Part shown: piece after piece, positions 53,443-62,371 of the stretch
Layout of the letters: the number at the start of each line of letters is the position of its first letter
How positions within the stretch are numbered: the stretch's first letter is position 1
From: JAHEDH01 sp963753285
GTDB taxonomy: Bacteria; Actinomycetota; Acidimicrobiia; Spongiisociales; ZC4RG35
Length of the DNA: 64,000 nucleotides
Direction: 5' to 3'
Assembly (NCBI GenBank): GCA_963753285.1
Contig: CAVWBT010000005.1
Location: 124,001-188,000, forward strand
Notes under the pieces: generated by a model
The model's database searches: none
Seen by the model: the letters and a program-made list of their open reading frames with translations, nothing else
What the model was told of the DNA's origin: nothing
Made by a program: the position numbers and the translations under genes

Positions 53443-54510
53443 ATGAGCGAACAGTTCCGCTATGGCGTGATCGGTACCGGGATGATGGGTGTCGAGCACA
53501 TCATGAACATCAACCACATCGACGGCGCCGCCGTCACTGCCTACGCCGACCCCTACGAGCCGTCGAGGGCGAACGCAGCTTCCATCACGACGGGCGCAGT
53601 CGGCTTCGCCGACTACCGCGAGCTGCTCGAGTCGGATCTCGTCGATGCCGTCGTGATCGTGACACCCAATCACACTCATGTAGACGTGCTCGCGGACGTG
53701 CTCGAAACGGATCTGCACGTGCTCGTCGAGAAGCCATTGTGTACCACCGTCGAGGACTGCCGGCTCACGATCGAGCGAGCGGCAGACCGTGACGCCATCA
53801 CGTGGGTGGGGCTGGAGTATCGCTACATGCCGCCGGTGACTCGACTCATCGATGAGGTCCGGAAAGGGACCGTGGGCGACCTGAAGATGCTGGCGATCCG
53901 CGAGCATCGCTTCCCGTTCCTCCCGAAGGTCGACAATTGGAATCGCTTCAATCGCAACTCCGGGGGGACGCTGGTCGAGAAGTGCTGTCACTTCTTCGAC
54001 CTGATGAACCAGATCGTCGGGGACGAACCGGTCCGCGTGATGGCTTCGGGCGCTCAAGACGTGAACCACCTCGACGAGTCGTACGGCGGAGAGACACCCG
54101 ACATCCTCGACAACGCCTACGTGATCGTCGAGTACGACGGCGGGGCCCGGGCGATGCTCGATCTCTCGATGTTCGCAGAGGCGACCTACAACCAGGAGGA
54201 GATCGTCGCTGTCGGCGACAAGGGCAAGGTGGAGGCGTTCATCCCCGAGATGCTGATACGCATCGGTCGCCGTGGCGAGCACTACATCGGACAAGCCGAA
54301 CAGCAGACCGTCGTCGACCCGCGAATCAAGTTCCAGGGACATCACCACGGTTCGAGTTATCTCGAGCACCTCGACTTCATTGCGGCGTGCCGGAGCGGTT
54401 CCAGCGCTTCAGTCGACCTCGAAGCCGGCTTGATGAGTGTCGCCATGGGGATTGCGGCCCATCGGAGCATCGATGAACGCCGTATCGTCGAGATGTCCGA
54501 AGTGCTGTAG
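53443..54510 (+). CDS. Gfo/Idh/MocA-family NAD(P)-dependent oxidoreductase
   Basis: 355 residues. Rossmann domain with GVIGTGMMGVEHI, VIVTPNHTHVD and the family motif VEKPLCTT. The C-terminal alpha/beta domain has GGTLVEKCCHFFD, where the His is the likely catalytic residue, and GHHHGSSYLEHLDF. Members oxidise sugars, inositols or amino sugars. gaagga precedes the ATG. Likely related to the upstream sugar importer and the divergent aldo/keto reductase, but the substrate is not known. Confidence 0.9.
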   Translation: MSEQFRYGVIGTGMMGVEHIMNINHIDGAAVTAYADPYEPSRANAASITTGAVGFADYRELLESDLVDAVVIVTPNHTHVDVLADVLETDLHVLVEKPLCTTVEDCRLTIERAADRDAITWVGLEYRYMPPVTRLIDEVRKGTVGDLKMLAIREHRFPFLPKVDNWNRFNRNSGGTLVEKCCHFFDLMNQIVGDEPVRVMASGAQDVNHLDESYGGETPDILDNAYVIVEYDGGARAMLDLSMFAEATYNQEEIVAVGDKGKVEAFIPEMLIRIGRRGEHYIGQAEQQTVVDPRIKFQGHHHGSSYLEHLDFIAACRSGSSASVDLEAGLMSVAMGIAAHRSIDERRIVEMSEVL

Positions 54511-54573
54511 GGCGCTTCACGCCACACGCTTCTGCGCAGTACGTCCGGATCCTCGGTTCACTGGTCGAAGTGA

Positions 54574-54579
54574 TACGCT
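54574..54579 (+). promoter_or_regulatory. Putative -10 box TACGCT of the DUF1992 gene
   Basis: TACGCT is 6 nt before the ATG, without a ribosome binding sequence; a leaderless transcript is suggested. Confidence 0.45.
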
Positions 54580-54585
54580 CCGAGC

Positions 54586-54948
54586 ATGTACGAGTCGTTC
54601 GTCGATCAGCAGATTCGCGAGGCTATGGAGCGGGGTGAGTTCGACGACCTTCCAGGCGCAGGCGAGCCGATTCCCGGAGCAGGGCGACCCTACGAGCCGA
54701 ACTGGTGGGCCAAGTCGTTCCTCGATCGAGAGCGATCGAACGATCGGCGCCGGGCTGAATACGAGCGGATCGAGGCCCGGCTCGGTGGGCTGTGGGTGCT
54801 CGGCTCCGAGGCGGCGGTCCGTCAGTCGGTGGAACGACTCAACATCGAGATCTCAGATTTCGACGATGGCGACCAACGATTCGAGCGCTTCGATGTCGAA
54901 TCGGTCGTGGAGGCATGGAAGGCGATGGTGCGGGCTCGACGGGGGTGA
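54586..54948 (+). CDS. DUF1992 (DnaJ-C28-like) conserved protein
   Basis: 120 residues with the compact family motif near the N-terminus: VDQQIREAMERGEFDDLPGAGEPI, then NWWAKSFLDRER, and a helical charged remainder. This domain is found in small bacterial proteins and in eukaryotic DNAJC28; its function is not known. The ATG is six nt behind a -10 box. Confidence 0.88.
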   Translation: MYESFVDQQIREAMERGEFDDLPGAGEPIPGAGRPYEPNWWAKSFLDRERSNDRRRAEYERIEARLGGLWVLGSEAAVRQSVERLNIEISDFDDGDQRFERFDVESVVEAWKAMVRARRG

Positions 54949-55081
54949 TCCGGACCGGGCTTCATCGACACGACCAGAGTGCTTTCGAGATCGCGGTCCA
55001 GGACCGGATCGGCCTCGTGTCGAGGTCTCTTGCTGTGCGCCCAGCCCGAATCGAATCACTGGCTGCCGAGCGCATATCGGA

Positions 55082-55087
55082 TATGCT
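55082..55087 (+). promoter_or_regulatory. Putative -10 box TATGCT
   Basis: TATGCT would put the transcription start near 55094, giving a short leader with a gggggg binding sequence at 55111 before the membrane protein frame. Confidence 0.35.
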
Positions 55088-55121
55088 GTTGGCTCCGAGA
55101 ATCCGTCAATGGGGGGACAAC

Positions 55122-55988
55122 CTGACTGCCGATACCCAGGAAGCCAAGACCGAGCGACGCGTCATGGTCATCCGCACGTCGTGGGGCTTCTTCGTCAACT
55201 CGATCGTCGCCGCCGGGCTTGGCGTCGTGTTCGCCCGGCTCATCGAGCAGGCCGGCGTTGCAATCGCTGGTCTCATCGGCGGTCGCGAACCCGTCTTCAC
55301 GGCGGTCGTGACCGAACTCCGGGCTCCCGGATCCGACCTGGTGTACCTCGGGGGAACCATCGCGAGCCTGGTCGTCGGGGCGCTGCTGCTCTCGATGTAT
55401 CCAAACGCCCTTGATCGTTCCGTCGGCAAGCTCCAGATGCTGTGGGTGATCCTGTTCACGCTTCGCAACGGCCTCTTCGATCTCGCCTCGACCGCCTACG
55501 TCGTCGACTCCCCGGTGGCGAAGGCACTGGCGACGTTCGAGGCGCCGGCCGGTCTCGACACGGTGTTGAGCGTGACCGGCGCCGTCGGCCTGGTGCTGCT
55601 GGCCGTGGCCGCAGCTCCTGCGTTCCTCGGTTTCTCCCGTCATCGCAGTGAGATCCTCACCGGCCCGGAACGGATCAGATACGTCGCCACCCTCGGACTG
55701 ATGCCCGGCTTGGTCGGCCCCCTTCTCGCAGTGGTCTACTTCATCCCAGATCGAGGAACCGGCTTCACGGCCACACTGCCATTCCTCGGGGTGTTCCTCG
55801 TGATCACGGCGATCGCCGCCCGGTGGACCCGGGAGGTCGCCGAGCCGAAGCTGGTCCAGGAACGGTCCTTGTCGATCGCGCTGGTCCTGGTGGCGCTCAT
55901 CGTCTTCACCCTGCTCAGGTTCGTGATCGAGCCGGGGCTGGCGATCCCACCGTGGGACGACAACCTCGTCTGGCAGCCCAGAGCCTGA
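55122..55988 (+). CDS. Polytopic membrane protein of unknown function
   Basis: About 288 residues with about seven membrane helices: one early (TSWGFFVNSIVAAGLGVVFA), one near 75 (LVYLGGTIASLVVGALLLSM), and five evenly spaced to the C-terminus. No family recognised. The start is unsure: the frame is open further upstream, but an ATG at 55083 lies within a -10 box. A CTG at 55122 has gggggg 5 nt upstream and gives a normal N-terminus (TADTQEAKTERRVMVIRTSW). The next ATG in frame is at 55164. The stop is 1 nt before the mogA start. Confidence 0.65.
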   Translation: MTADTQEAKTERRVMVIRTSWGFFVNSIVAAGLGVVFARLIEQAGVAIAGLIGGREPVFTAVVTELRAPGSDLVYLGGTIASLVVGALLLSMYPNALDRSVGKLQMLWVILFTLRNGLFDLASTAYVVDSPVAKALATFEAPAGLDTVLSVTGAVGLVLLAVAAAPAFLGFSRHRSEILTGPERIRYVATLGLMPGLVGPLLAVVYFIPDRGTGFTATLPFLGVFLVITAIAARWTREVAEPKLVQERSLSIALVLVALIVFTLLRFVIEPGLAIPPWDDNLVWQPRA

Positions 55989-55989
55989 C

Positions 55990-56469
55990 ATGGCACATGT
56001 GGCGTCGGTCGTCACGGCCAGCGATGGTGTTGCTGTCGGAGTTCGTGAGGACGTTTCGGGCCACCTCGTCGCAGAGTTGTTGACCGAAGCCGGTTTCGAG
56101 GTGGGGGAGCACGTCGTCGTCCCCGACGACCTCGAATCGCTGATCCAGACGATCACCGATCTGGCGCGCCGTTCCCGGCTCGTCGTCACGACCGGTGGCA
56201 CCGGCTTCGGGCCTCGAGACGTGACTCCGGAGGCGACTCGAGCGGTGATCGATCGGGAGGCTCCTGGGCTCATGCATCTCATGCTGTCTGCCGGATTGGA
56301 GAACACTCCCATGGCGGCGCTCTCGCGAGCGGTGGCAGGATCGACGGGATCGACACTCATCGTCAACCTCCCAGGCAGCCCGAAGGGTGTTCGCGAGAGC
56401 CTGGCTGCGGTGCTTCCGCTGGTTCCGCACGCGCTCGATCTGCTCGCCGGGGACACCGAACACCGCTGA
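55990..56469 (+). CDS. mogA: Molybdopterin adenylyltransferase / MoaB-like protein
   Basis: 159-residue MogA/MoaB fold protein in molybdenum cofactor synthesis, which adenylates molybdopterin before metal insertion. Family motifs: VVTASDGV at the N-terminus, VVTTGGTGFGPRDVTPEAT, and LIVNLPGSPKGVRE. Length is usual. XdhC, which helps insert a modified molybdenum cofactor into hydroxylases, is encoded 20 bp later, so the pairing makes biochemical sense. Confidence 0.9.
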   Translation: MAHVASVVTASDGVAVGVREDVSGHLVAELLTEAGFEVGEHVVVPDDLESLIQTITDLARRSRLVVTTGGTGFGPRDVTPEATRAVIDREAPGLMHLMLSAGLENTPMAALSRAVAGSTGSTLIVNLPGSPKGVRESLAAVLPLVPHALDLLAGDTEHR

Positions 56470-56475
56470 TCCTCG

Positions 56476-56481
56476 TAGTGT
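56476..56481 (+). promoter_or_regulatory. Putative -10 box TAGTGT of the xdhC gene
   Basis: TAGTGT is 7 nt before the GTG start with no ribosome binding sequence between; suggests a leaderless transcript separate from that of mogA. Confidence 0.45.
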
Positions 56482-56488
56482 TGCCGGT

Positions 56489-57553
56489 GTGACCGAACTC
56501 GACGGCATCCTGGAAACGATGATCGACTGGGCGTCCCGGGGTGTCCCGTTCGCGCTCGCCACGGTGGTCGGGGTTCGCGGCTCGACGTATCGGGGTCTCG
56601 CGGCCCGGCAGGCGGTGAGCGAGCACTCGGCGAGCGTCGGCACGATCTCCGGCGGTTGCCTGGACAACGATCTCCATCAGGTCGCCGCAACCGTCATCGC
56701 GACCGGCGAACCGGTGCTCGTGGAGTTCGATTTGACCGCAGACGACGAGGCCATCTGGGGGTGGGGCATCGGATGTAACGGAGCGACGGAGGTCCTCGTC
56801 GAGCCGAGCAGTTCAGCGCTGCAGCTCGCCGAACGGCTTCGCGCGAGCCATCTCGGGCGTAGGTCCGCCATCATCCACTCGCTCGATCCGGACAGGCTGG
56901 CGACACGTCGCTTCGTCACCCCGACCGGGGACACGCCCGTCCTCGGGAAGCTCACCGAGGCTGCTCAGGAGGCCATGCGTGAGGGGCGGCATCGGGTCGT
57001 CGAGGTGGAAGGTGAGCGATCGCTGATCGAGGTCGTCGGCTCCCCGACGCGATTGCTGGTGTGCGGAGCGGGCCACGACGCGAACCCGGTGGTCAGGTAC
57101 GGGCGGGAGCTCGGTTTCGAGACGATCGTGACGGATGACCGGCGCCACCTGCTCACCACCGAACGGTTCCCGAACGGCACAGAGCTGGTTCATGCCGAAG
57201 CGAGAGAGCTGTCATCAGTGATCCCATTGGACGAACGCACCTATGTGGTGCTCATGTCCCACAACTATCTCAGGGATCTCGAGTATCTGCGCCAGCTGCA
57301 CGGCAGCCCTGTCGCATACATCGGTGCACTCGGGCCGAGCGAACGCCTCGATCGGCTCTTCGCCGATTTGGCTTCGGAGGGTGTGATGTTCGACGAGGAG
57401 ATGAGACGCCGGATCCGGGGGCCGGCCGGGCTCGACATCGGCGCAGAGGGGCCCGTCGAGATCGCATGGTCGATCATGTCAGAGGTGCTCGCCATCAGAT
57501 CCGGAGCAACCGGCGAGCCGGTGTCGGTGGTCAAACGGCGCGAACGGGACTGA
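56489..57553 (+). CDS. XdhC/CoxI-family molybdenum hydroxylase maturation factor
   Basis: 354 residues. N-terminal XdhC/CoxI domain with FALATVVGVRGSTYR and the segment GTISGGCLDND. A Rossmann-like C-terminal domain has LLVCGAGHDANPVVRYGRELGF and VLMSHNYLRDLEYL, plus YIGALGPSERLDRL. Known role: binds and sulfurates molybdenum cofactor for xanthine dehydrogenase or carbon monoxide dehydrogenase. No such hydroxylase is in the window. The GTG at 56489 was chosen over an earlier in-frame start because of the -10 box. Confidence 0.9.
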   Translation: MTELDGILETMIDWASRGVPFALATVVGVRGSTYRGLAARQAVSEHSASVGTISGGCLDNDLHQVAATVIATGEPVLVEFDLTADDEAIWGWGIGCNGATEVLVEPSSSALQLAERLRASHLGRRSAIIHSLDPDRLATRRFVTPTGDTPVLGKLTEAAQEAMREGRHRVVEVEGERSLIEVVGSPTRLLVCGAGHDANPVVRYGRELGFETIVTDDRRHLLTTERFPNGTELVHAEARELSSVIPLDERTYVVLMSHNYLRDLEYLRQLHGSPVAYIGALGPSERLDRLFADLASEGVMFDEEMRRRIRGPAGLDIGAEGPVEIAWSIMSEVLAIRSGATGEPVSVVKRRERD

Positions 57554-57557
57554 GCTG

Positions 57558-59423
57558 TCAGTTGATGTTCAGGCTGACGCTCGCTCGGCCGCAGACTCCA
57601 TCGACCGTACAGACCTCGTAGACCAACGAGTCAGTTCCGGCGGATCCGGGGGCGGCGTCGTAGCGGATCTTGCCACTTCCACCGACGAGTGAGGCACTTC
57701 CGGCACCCGGTGGCGTCGTGATCCTCAGAGTGGTGAGGTCGAGTGGGCCTGAGTCATTGGCCAACACGCGGATGATCACGCTTCCATTCGGCCGGACAGT
57801 CGCGTTGTCCGGTTGGACCGACAGCGGGCCTGCCGCTGTCGTCGTCGTGGTTGTGGGTGAGACGGTTGTTGTCGTGGTGGGTGGGACGGTTGTTGTCGTG
57901 GTGGGTGGGACGGTTGTTGTCGTGGTGGGTGGGACGGTTGTCGTCGTGGTGGGTGGCACCGTCGTGGTCGTGGTCGGTGAGAGCGTGGTCGGTGTGGTCG
58001 AGGGCGCGGTGGTGGTCGGGGTTGATGTGGTCGGCGTCGTTGGGGAGGTCGTAGTGGCGGTGGTGGGTGTCGTCGCTGTGGTGGGAGGGGAGGTCGCTGC
58101 GGTCGTCGGCGGGGGCGAATCGTCCGGGGGCGGTGCGGCTGGCGTCTCGGCCGCTGCGGCCAGGTACGTCGTTGTGGTCGTTTCGTCGGCTGGGCCCGTC
58201 GCCGGCGGAAGCTCTGTCGGGCTCTCGGCCTCCGGCTCGCCTGCTGCGATGATTGCGTCGACCACGTCGCCGCTCAGCCCGGCACCGGCGATCACCACTT
58301 CCACGACTTCACGCGTCGGAAGGTCGGCGGGAGAGGGGATCACACCCGTGATGAGCGACGTGGTCATGATCGCTGAGCTGGCAACCAACGTGACCACGTC
58401 TCTTCCGAGCGCGGGAAGCCCTCGGGACCAGGGGAACTGCCCGATGGCTGCCAACGGGCCCGTTGCCCATCTGAGTCTCCCGATGGCCACACGCATCAGT
58501 GCCCTGGCGACCTTCGGATCGAACTGTGAACCCGACATCGCCACGATTTCGCGTCTCGCCTGGTTCGCAGACATCGCACGTTGGTAGGACCGCCCGCTCG
58601 TCATGACGTCGTAGGCGTCGGCGACCGCGACGATTCGCGCCCCGTAGGCGATGTCTTCGCCCGAGAGCCCGAATGGGTAGCCGCTGCCGTCATATCGCTC
58701 GTGATGATGCGCGATCGTCTCCGCCCACGGTCCCAACCATACGGCGATTGGGGCGATCATCCTCAGACCGTGGACCGGGTGCTGGCGCACCTCGTGCCAC
58801 TCGTCTTCGTCGAGGGCCCCGTCTTTGTTGAGAATCTCGCCAGAAATCTCGAGCTTGCCGATGTCATGGAGCAGTGCCGCCCATCTGAGGCGATCGCGAT
58901 CGCCTTGCCCGAGCCTGAGTTGTTCGGCGATCATGTCGACGTACGCCCTGACCCGTTCGGAGTGTCCGCGGGTCTTGCGATCATGCCTCCCCAGCGCCGC
59001 AGAGAGGGAGAGGATCAACTCTGCGGCCTCGGCGGTCGCTCTGTCCCTACCGGCTTCGACGGCCGCCACGCGGCGCTTCAGCTCTGACATCGATCCAGAG
59101 CGTCGGGCCACCCTGAGGCGGGACGGTGCCTCGTCAGGAAAGAGCATGCTCATCTTCAACAGCGTGGAGAGCGGCAGGAAGCGGCGGGCGAACCGGTCGA
59201 CCAGCGTTGCTGCGGCGGTTGCGGTGGCGATCGTGAAGACCCACCACGTCACGAGCTGCGACACACGTTCTGGCTCTGGGAGCCGGTGCGAGACCCACGC
59301 TCCGGCGAAGAACCCTGCCATGAGCGGGACGAGGAAGATCAGGGCGCGCACGACGAACGCCGCAAATCGACGTTCCTGCCAGCGCTGGGAGGCGCTGGTC
59401 CGCGTGTCGTCGTCCTCTTTCAT
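57558..59423 (-). CDS. HD-GYP phosphodiesterase with Thr/Pro stalk and extracellular Ig-like domain
   Basis: 621 residues. Two N-terminal helices (about 22-44, 56-76). An HD-GYP domain follows at about 130-320, with LLHDIGK (186-187 HD) and HHERYDGSGYP (240-250), which would hydrolyse c-di-GMP. A further helix (about 342-362) puts the rest outside: a Thr/Pro-rich stalk (about 400-520) with four repeats VPPTTTTT, and a final 90-residue beta domain (VQPDNATVRPNGSVIIRVLANDSG) of bacterial Ig/cadherin-like type with a Cys pair. The ATG lies inside a short hairpin (catccc-gaa-gggatg). Last gene before aceE's end. Confidence 0.87.
   Translation of the reverse strand: MKEDDDTRTSASQRWQERRFAAFVVRALIFLVPLMAGFFAGAWVSHRLPEPERVSQLVTWWVFTIATATAAATLVDRFARRFLPLSTLLKMSMLFPDEAPSRLRVARRSGSMSELKRRVAAVEAGRDRATAEAAELILSLSAALGRHDRKTRGHSERVRAYVDMIAEQLRLGQGDRDRLRWAALLHDIGKLEISGEILNKDGALDEDEWHEVRQHPVHGLRMIAPIAVWLGPWAETIAHHHERYDGSGYPFGLSGEDIAYGARIVAVADAYDVMTSGRSYQRAMSANQARREIVAMSGSQFDPKVARALMRVAIGRLRWATGPLAAIGQFPWSRGLPALGRDVVTLVASSAIMTTSLITGVIPSPADLPTREVVEVVIAGAGLSGDVVDAIIAAGEPEAESPTELPPATGPADETTTTTYLAAAAETPAAPPPDDSPPPTTAATSPPTTATTPTTATTTSPTTPTTSTPTTTAPSTTPTTLSPTTTTTVPPTTTTTVPPTTTTTVPPTTTTTVPPTTTTTVSPTTTTTTAAGPLSVQPDNATVRPNGSVIIRVLANDSGPLDLTTLRITTPPGAGSASLVGGSGKIRYDAAPGSAGTDSLVYEVCTVDGVCGRASVSLNIN
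57861..57956 (-). repeat. Four tandem 24-bp coding repeats
   Basis: Units at 57861, 57885, 57909 and 57933 encode the eight-residue VPPTTTTT steps of the HD-GYP protein's stalk. The fourth differs by one base. Degenerate copies continue beyond. Copy number probably varies between strains. Confidence 0.9.
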
Positions 59424-59524
59424 CCCTTCGGGATGTATCGGCCCGGAAATGGGGGCATTGACCGAAATGAGTCGATCGAACCAGCCGTGCGATCGCAGCA
59501 GTCAGCTGCCGGTGAGCCCGTCGT

Positions 59525-62236
59525 TCAACGTCTCCATGGAGGCGTCGTGTCCGGGTCGATGCCGTACCGCTCGAACGCCCGCTGCATCACCTCGGGAGGA
59601 AGTGATCCGTTGCGCACCAGACCGGACAGCACGGCGACGACCACATGGCCCGCGTCGGTTTCGAAGAACCGTCTCAGGGCTGCCCTCGTGTCCGAGCGTC
59701 CGAAACCGTCCGTCCCGAGCGGAATGAAGTCACGTGGGACCCACGCCTGGATCTGCTCGGCGACGATGCGCATGAAGTCGGTGACGGCCACGATCGGGCC
59801 GACGCCGTCTCCGAGCGCCGACGTGACGAAGGGGACTCGTGGGGGGTGGGCCGGGTGCAGTCGGTTCCAGCGGTCTGCCTCGAGCGCGTCCTCCCTGAGG
59901 AGCTTGTACGAGGTCGCCGACCAGAGATCTGCGGCCACGTCGAAATGCTCGGCGAGATCCTGCTGCGCCTGGCGTGCCGCCAGATTCGCCGATCCCGAGA
60001 ACAGGATGGTCGCCCGATGGGTCGGCCCTTCCGGCGCATCAGCCCACCTGTACAGCCCGTCGAGGACGCCGCGGTCGACGCCTTCGGGCTTGGGCGGCTG
60101 GATGTAGTTCTCGTTGTAAGCCGTGATGTAGTAGAAGATGTCCTCGTTGTTCCGGTACATCCGCTCGATGCCGTCGCGGACGATCACGCCCGTCTCGTAT
60201 GCGAACGCAGGGTCGTACGACAACGCCGTCGGCACGACGGACGACAGGACGAGCGAGTGCCCGTCCTGATGCTGGAGGCCTTCGCCCATGAGCGTGGTTC
60301 GTCCGGCGGTGGCGCCGATGAGGAACCCGCGTGCCCTGGCGTCGGCCGCCGCCCAGAGGAAGTCACCGGTGCGTTGCCAGCCGAACATCGAGTAGAAGAT
60401 GAAGAACGGGACCATCGGGATTCCGCGGGTGGCGTAGCTGGTCGCCGCCGCCGTCCACGACGCCATCGAGCCCGCTTCGGTGATCCCCTCTTCGAGGATC
60501 TGACCGTCGATGCTCTCCATGTATGCGAGCAGCATGGAAGCGTCGACCGGCTCGTAGAGCTGGCCCTTCGACGCGTAGATCTTCAGCTCCCTGAAGAGCG
60601 AGTCCATTCCGAACGTCCTGGCCTCGTCGGGGACGATGGGCACGACGCGAGGGCCGAAGCCCTCGGATCTCGCGAGGTTCCTGAGGAGCCGCGTGAAGGC
60701 GGTGGTGGTGGACGCCTCGACCTTTCCGGATCCCTGGAACACCTGGTCGTAGACGTCCGGCGGCGGCATCTCCAGCTTCGAGCGCACCTCGGTGATCCGT
60801 TTGGGGATGTCGCCGCCGAGCTGTTCGCGGGTCCGGCGCAGATAGCGGCCCTCCGGTGAGTCGGCAGGCGGGCGGTAGTACGGGGGATCCTGGTCGCCGC
60901 TGAGCGCCTCTTCGGGGATCTCGTCTTCGAGGTGGAGACGGGTGCGGAGATTGAGCAGCTGTTGGTTGGTGAGTTCTTTGATCTGGTGGGTTGCGTTGCG
61001 GCCCTCGACATCGGGGCCGAGTGCCCAACCCTTGATCGTCTTGGCCAGGATGACGGTCGGCGCTCCCTTGAGCGTTTGTGCCTTCGCGTACGCGGCATAC
61101 AGCTTCCTGGCATCGTGGCCGCCGCGGCGAAGCGACCAGATCTCGTCGTCCGACATGTGCTCGACCAGTGCGAGTGCCTCGGGGTCCTTCCCGAAGAACC
61201 GCTCGCGCACGAACGCTCCGTTCTCGGCCTTGTAGCGCTGGTACTCGCCGTCGACGGTCGTGTTCATCACGTTCACGAGCGCACCGCTGTGATCCTGCTC
61301 GAGGATCGGATCCCAATTGCCCCCCCAGATGACCTTGATGACGTTCCAGCCGGCGCCACGGAAGATCGCCTCGAGCTCCTGGATCACCTTGCCGTTGCCT
61401 CGGACCGGACCGTCGAGCCGCTGCAGGTTGCAGTTCACGACCCACGTGAGATTGTCGAGGCCCTCGCGTGCTGCGAGCGAGATCGAACCGAGGGTCTCGG
61501 GTTCGTCGCACTCGCCGTCCCCGAGGAAGCACCACACCCTCGAATCCGAAGTGTCGTCGAGCTCGCGGTTGTGCAAGTACTTGTTGAAGCGTGCCTGATA
61601 GAGCGAGTTCATCGGGCCGATGCCCATCGACACGGTCGGGTACTCCCAGAAGTCGGGCATCAGGCGCGGATGGGGATACGAGCTCAGCCCGTGTCCGCCG
61701 ATCTCGTGGCGGAAGTTGTCCAGGTGCTCCTCATCGAGCCTTCCCTCGAGAAACGCACGTGCATAGATGCCCGGAGAGGCATGACCCTGGATGTAGACGG
61801 CGTCGCCCGGGCCGTCGGCCTTGCCCTTGAAGAAGTGGTTGAAGCCGACCTCGTACATCAGCGCCGAGGAGGCAAACGACGACAGGTGACCGCCGATGCC
61901 CTTCGATCGGTTGTTCGCCTTGATCACCATCACCGCAGCGTTCCAGCGAATGAAGCGCCGGATGCGCTTCTCGATGACCTCGTCGCCGGGGTAGTCGGGC
62001 TCTTCCTCGGGTGGGATCGTGTTGATGTAGGGCGTGCTGATCGAGCCCGGGACGCCAAGTGACACTTGATGGGCTCGCTCGAGCAGTTTCGCCATGAGGA
62101 ACCTCGCCCTGGTGGTTCCGCGTTCCGAGACGACGGTGTCCAGCGAGTCGAGCCACTCGCCGGTTTCGATGGGGTCCGCGTCGTAGAGCTGGTGTACGAA
62201 TCCGTCGATGTAGGTGAGGTCCGGGTTGTTCGACAT
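59525..62236 (-). CDS. aceE: Pyruvate dehydrogenase E1 component, homodimeric type
   Basis: 903-residue thiamine-diphosphate enzyme that decarboxylates pyruvate and acetylates the lipoyl domain of E2. The diphosphate motif is GDGECDEPE followed by VVNCNLQ. GHASPGIYARAF, GGHGLSSYPHPRLMPDFW and MLLAYMESIDGQILEEGITEAG are AceE signatures. Length and single-chain form match the gamma-proteobacterial/actinobacterial type. A TAGGCT box 7 nt before the ATG suggests a leaderless message. No E2 or E3 gene is adjacent. Confidence 0.95.
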   Translation of the reverse strand: MSNNPDLTYIDGFVHQLYDADPIETGEWLDSLDTVVSERGTTRARFLMAKLLERAHQVSLGVPGSISTPYINTIPPEEEPDYPGDEVIEKRIRRFIRWNAAVMVIKANNRSKGIGGHLSSFASSALMYEVGFNHFFKGKADGPGDAVYIQGHASPGIYARAFLEGRLDEEHLDNFRHEIGGHGLSSYPHPRLMPDFWEYPTVSMGIGPMNSLYQARFNKYLHNRELDDTSDSRVWCFLGDGECDEPETLGSISLAAREGLDNLTWVVNCNLQRLDGPVRGNGKVIQELEAIFRGAGWNVIKVIWGGNWDPILEQDHSGALVNVMNTTVDGEYQRYKAENGAFVRERFFGKDPEALALVEHMSDDEIWSLRRGGHDARKLYAAYAKAQTLKGAPTVILAKTIKGWALGPDVEGRNATHQIKELTNQQLLNLRTRLHLEDEIPEEALSGDQDPPYYRPPADSPEGRYLRRTREQLGGDIPKRITEVRSKLEMPPPDVYDQVFQGSGKVEASTTTAFTRLLRNLARSEGFGPRVVPIVPDEARTFGMDSLFRELKIYASKGQLYEPVDASMLLAYMESIDGQILEEGITEAGSMASWTAAATSYATRGIPMVPFFIFYSMFGWQRTGDFLWAAADARARGFLIGATAGRTTLMGEGLQHQDGHSLVLSSVVPTALSYDPAFAYETGVIVRDGIERMYRNNEDIFYYITAYNENYIQPPKPEGVDRGVLDGLYRWADAPEGPTHRATILFSGSANLAARQAQQDLAEHFDVAADLWSATSYKLLREDALEADRWNRLHPAHPPRVPFVTSALGDGVGPIVAVTDFMRIVAEQIQAWVPRDFIPLGTDGFGRSDTRAALRRFFETDAGHVVVAVLSGLVRNGSLPPEVMQRAFERYGIDPDTTPPWRR

Positions 62237-62243
62237 GCGTCCG

Positions 62244-62249
62244 AGCCTA
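62244..62249 (-). promoter_or_regulatory. Putative -10 box TAGGCT of aceE
   Basis: TAGGCT is 7 nt before the ATG on the minus strand, with no ribosome binding sequence. Confidence 0.5.
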
Positions 62250-62347
62250 CTTCCGGGTCGGGCAATGCGGACTCCGGTGTCTCCGGTTCGTCATGGCAAC
62301 TTAACCCGACCCATCCTCGACCGACGGGAACGAGAGCCTGCGGCGGC

Positions 62348-62371
62348 CTGAGGACCCCCCTTCCCTCAGGT
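62348..62371 (-). terminator. Possible terminator hairpin at the end of the hydrolase gene
   Basis: 7-bp stem cctgagg/cctcagg with a 10-nt loop, overlapping the hydrolase stop codon. There is no T-run after it, so it is a weak candidate. Confidence 0.3.

Noticed and set aside
55083..55085. ATG at 55083 as start of the membrane protein
   Set aside because: It lies within a likely -10 box (TATGCT) and has no binding sequence; a later start is preferred.
57861..57956. CRISPR-like array
   Set aside because: Units are head-to-tail without spacers and encode the Thr/Pro stalk of the HD-GYP protein.
59424..59524. c-di-GMP riboswitch before the HD-GYP gene
   Set aside because: The conserved segments of the known c-di-GMP riboswitch classes are not visible; the region is only about 100 bp with short hairpins.
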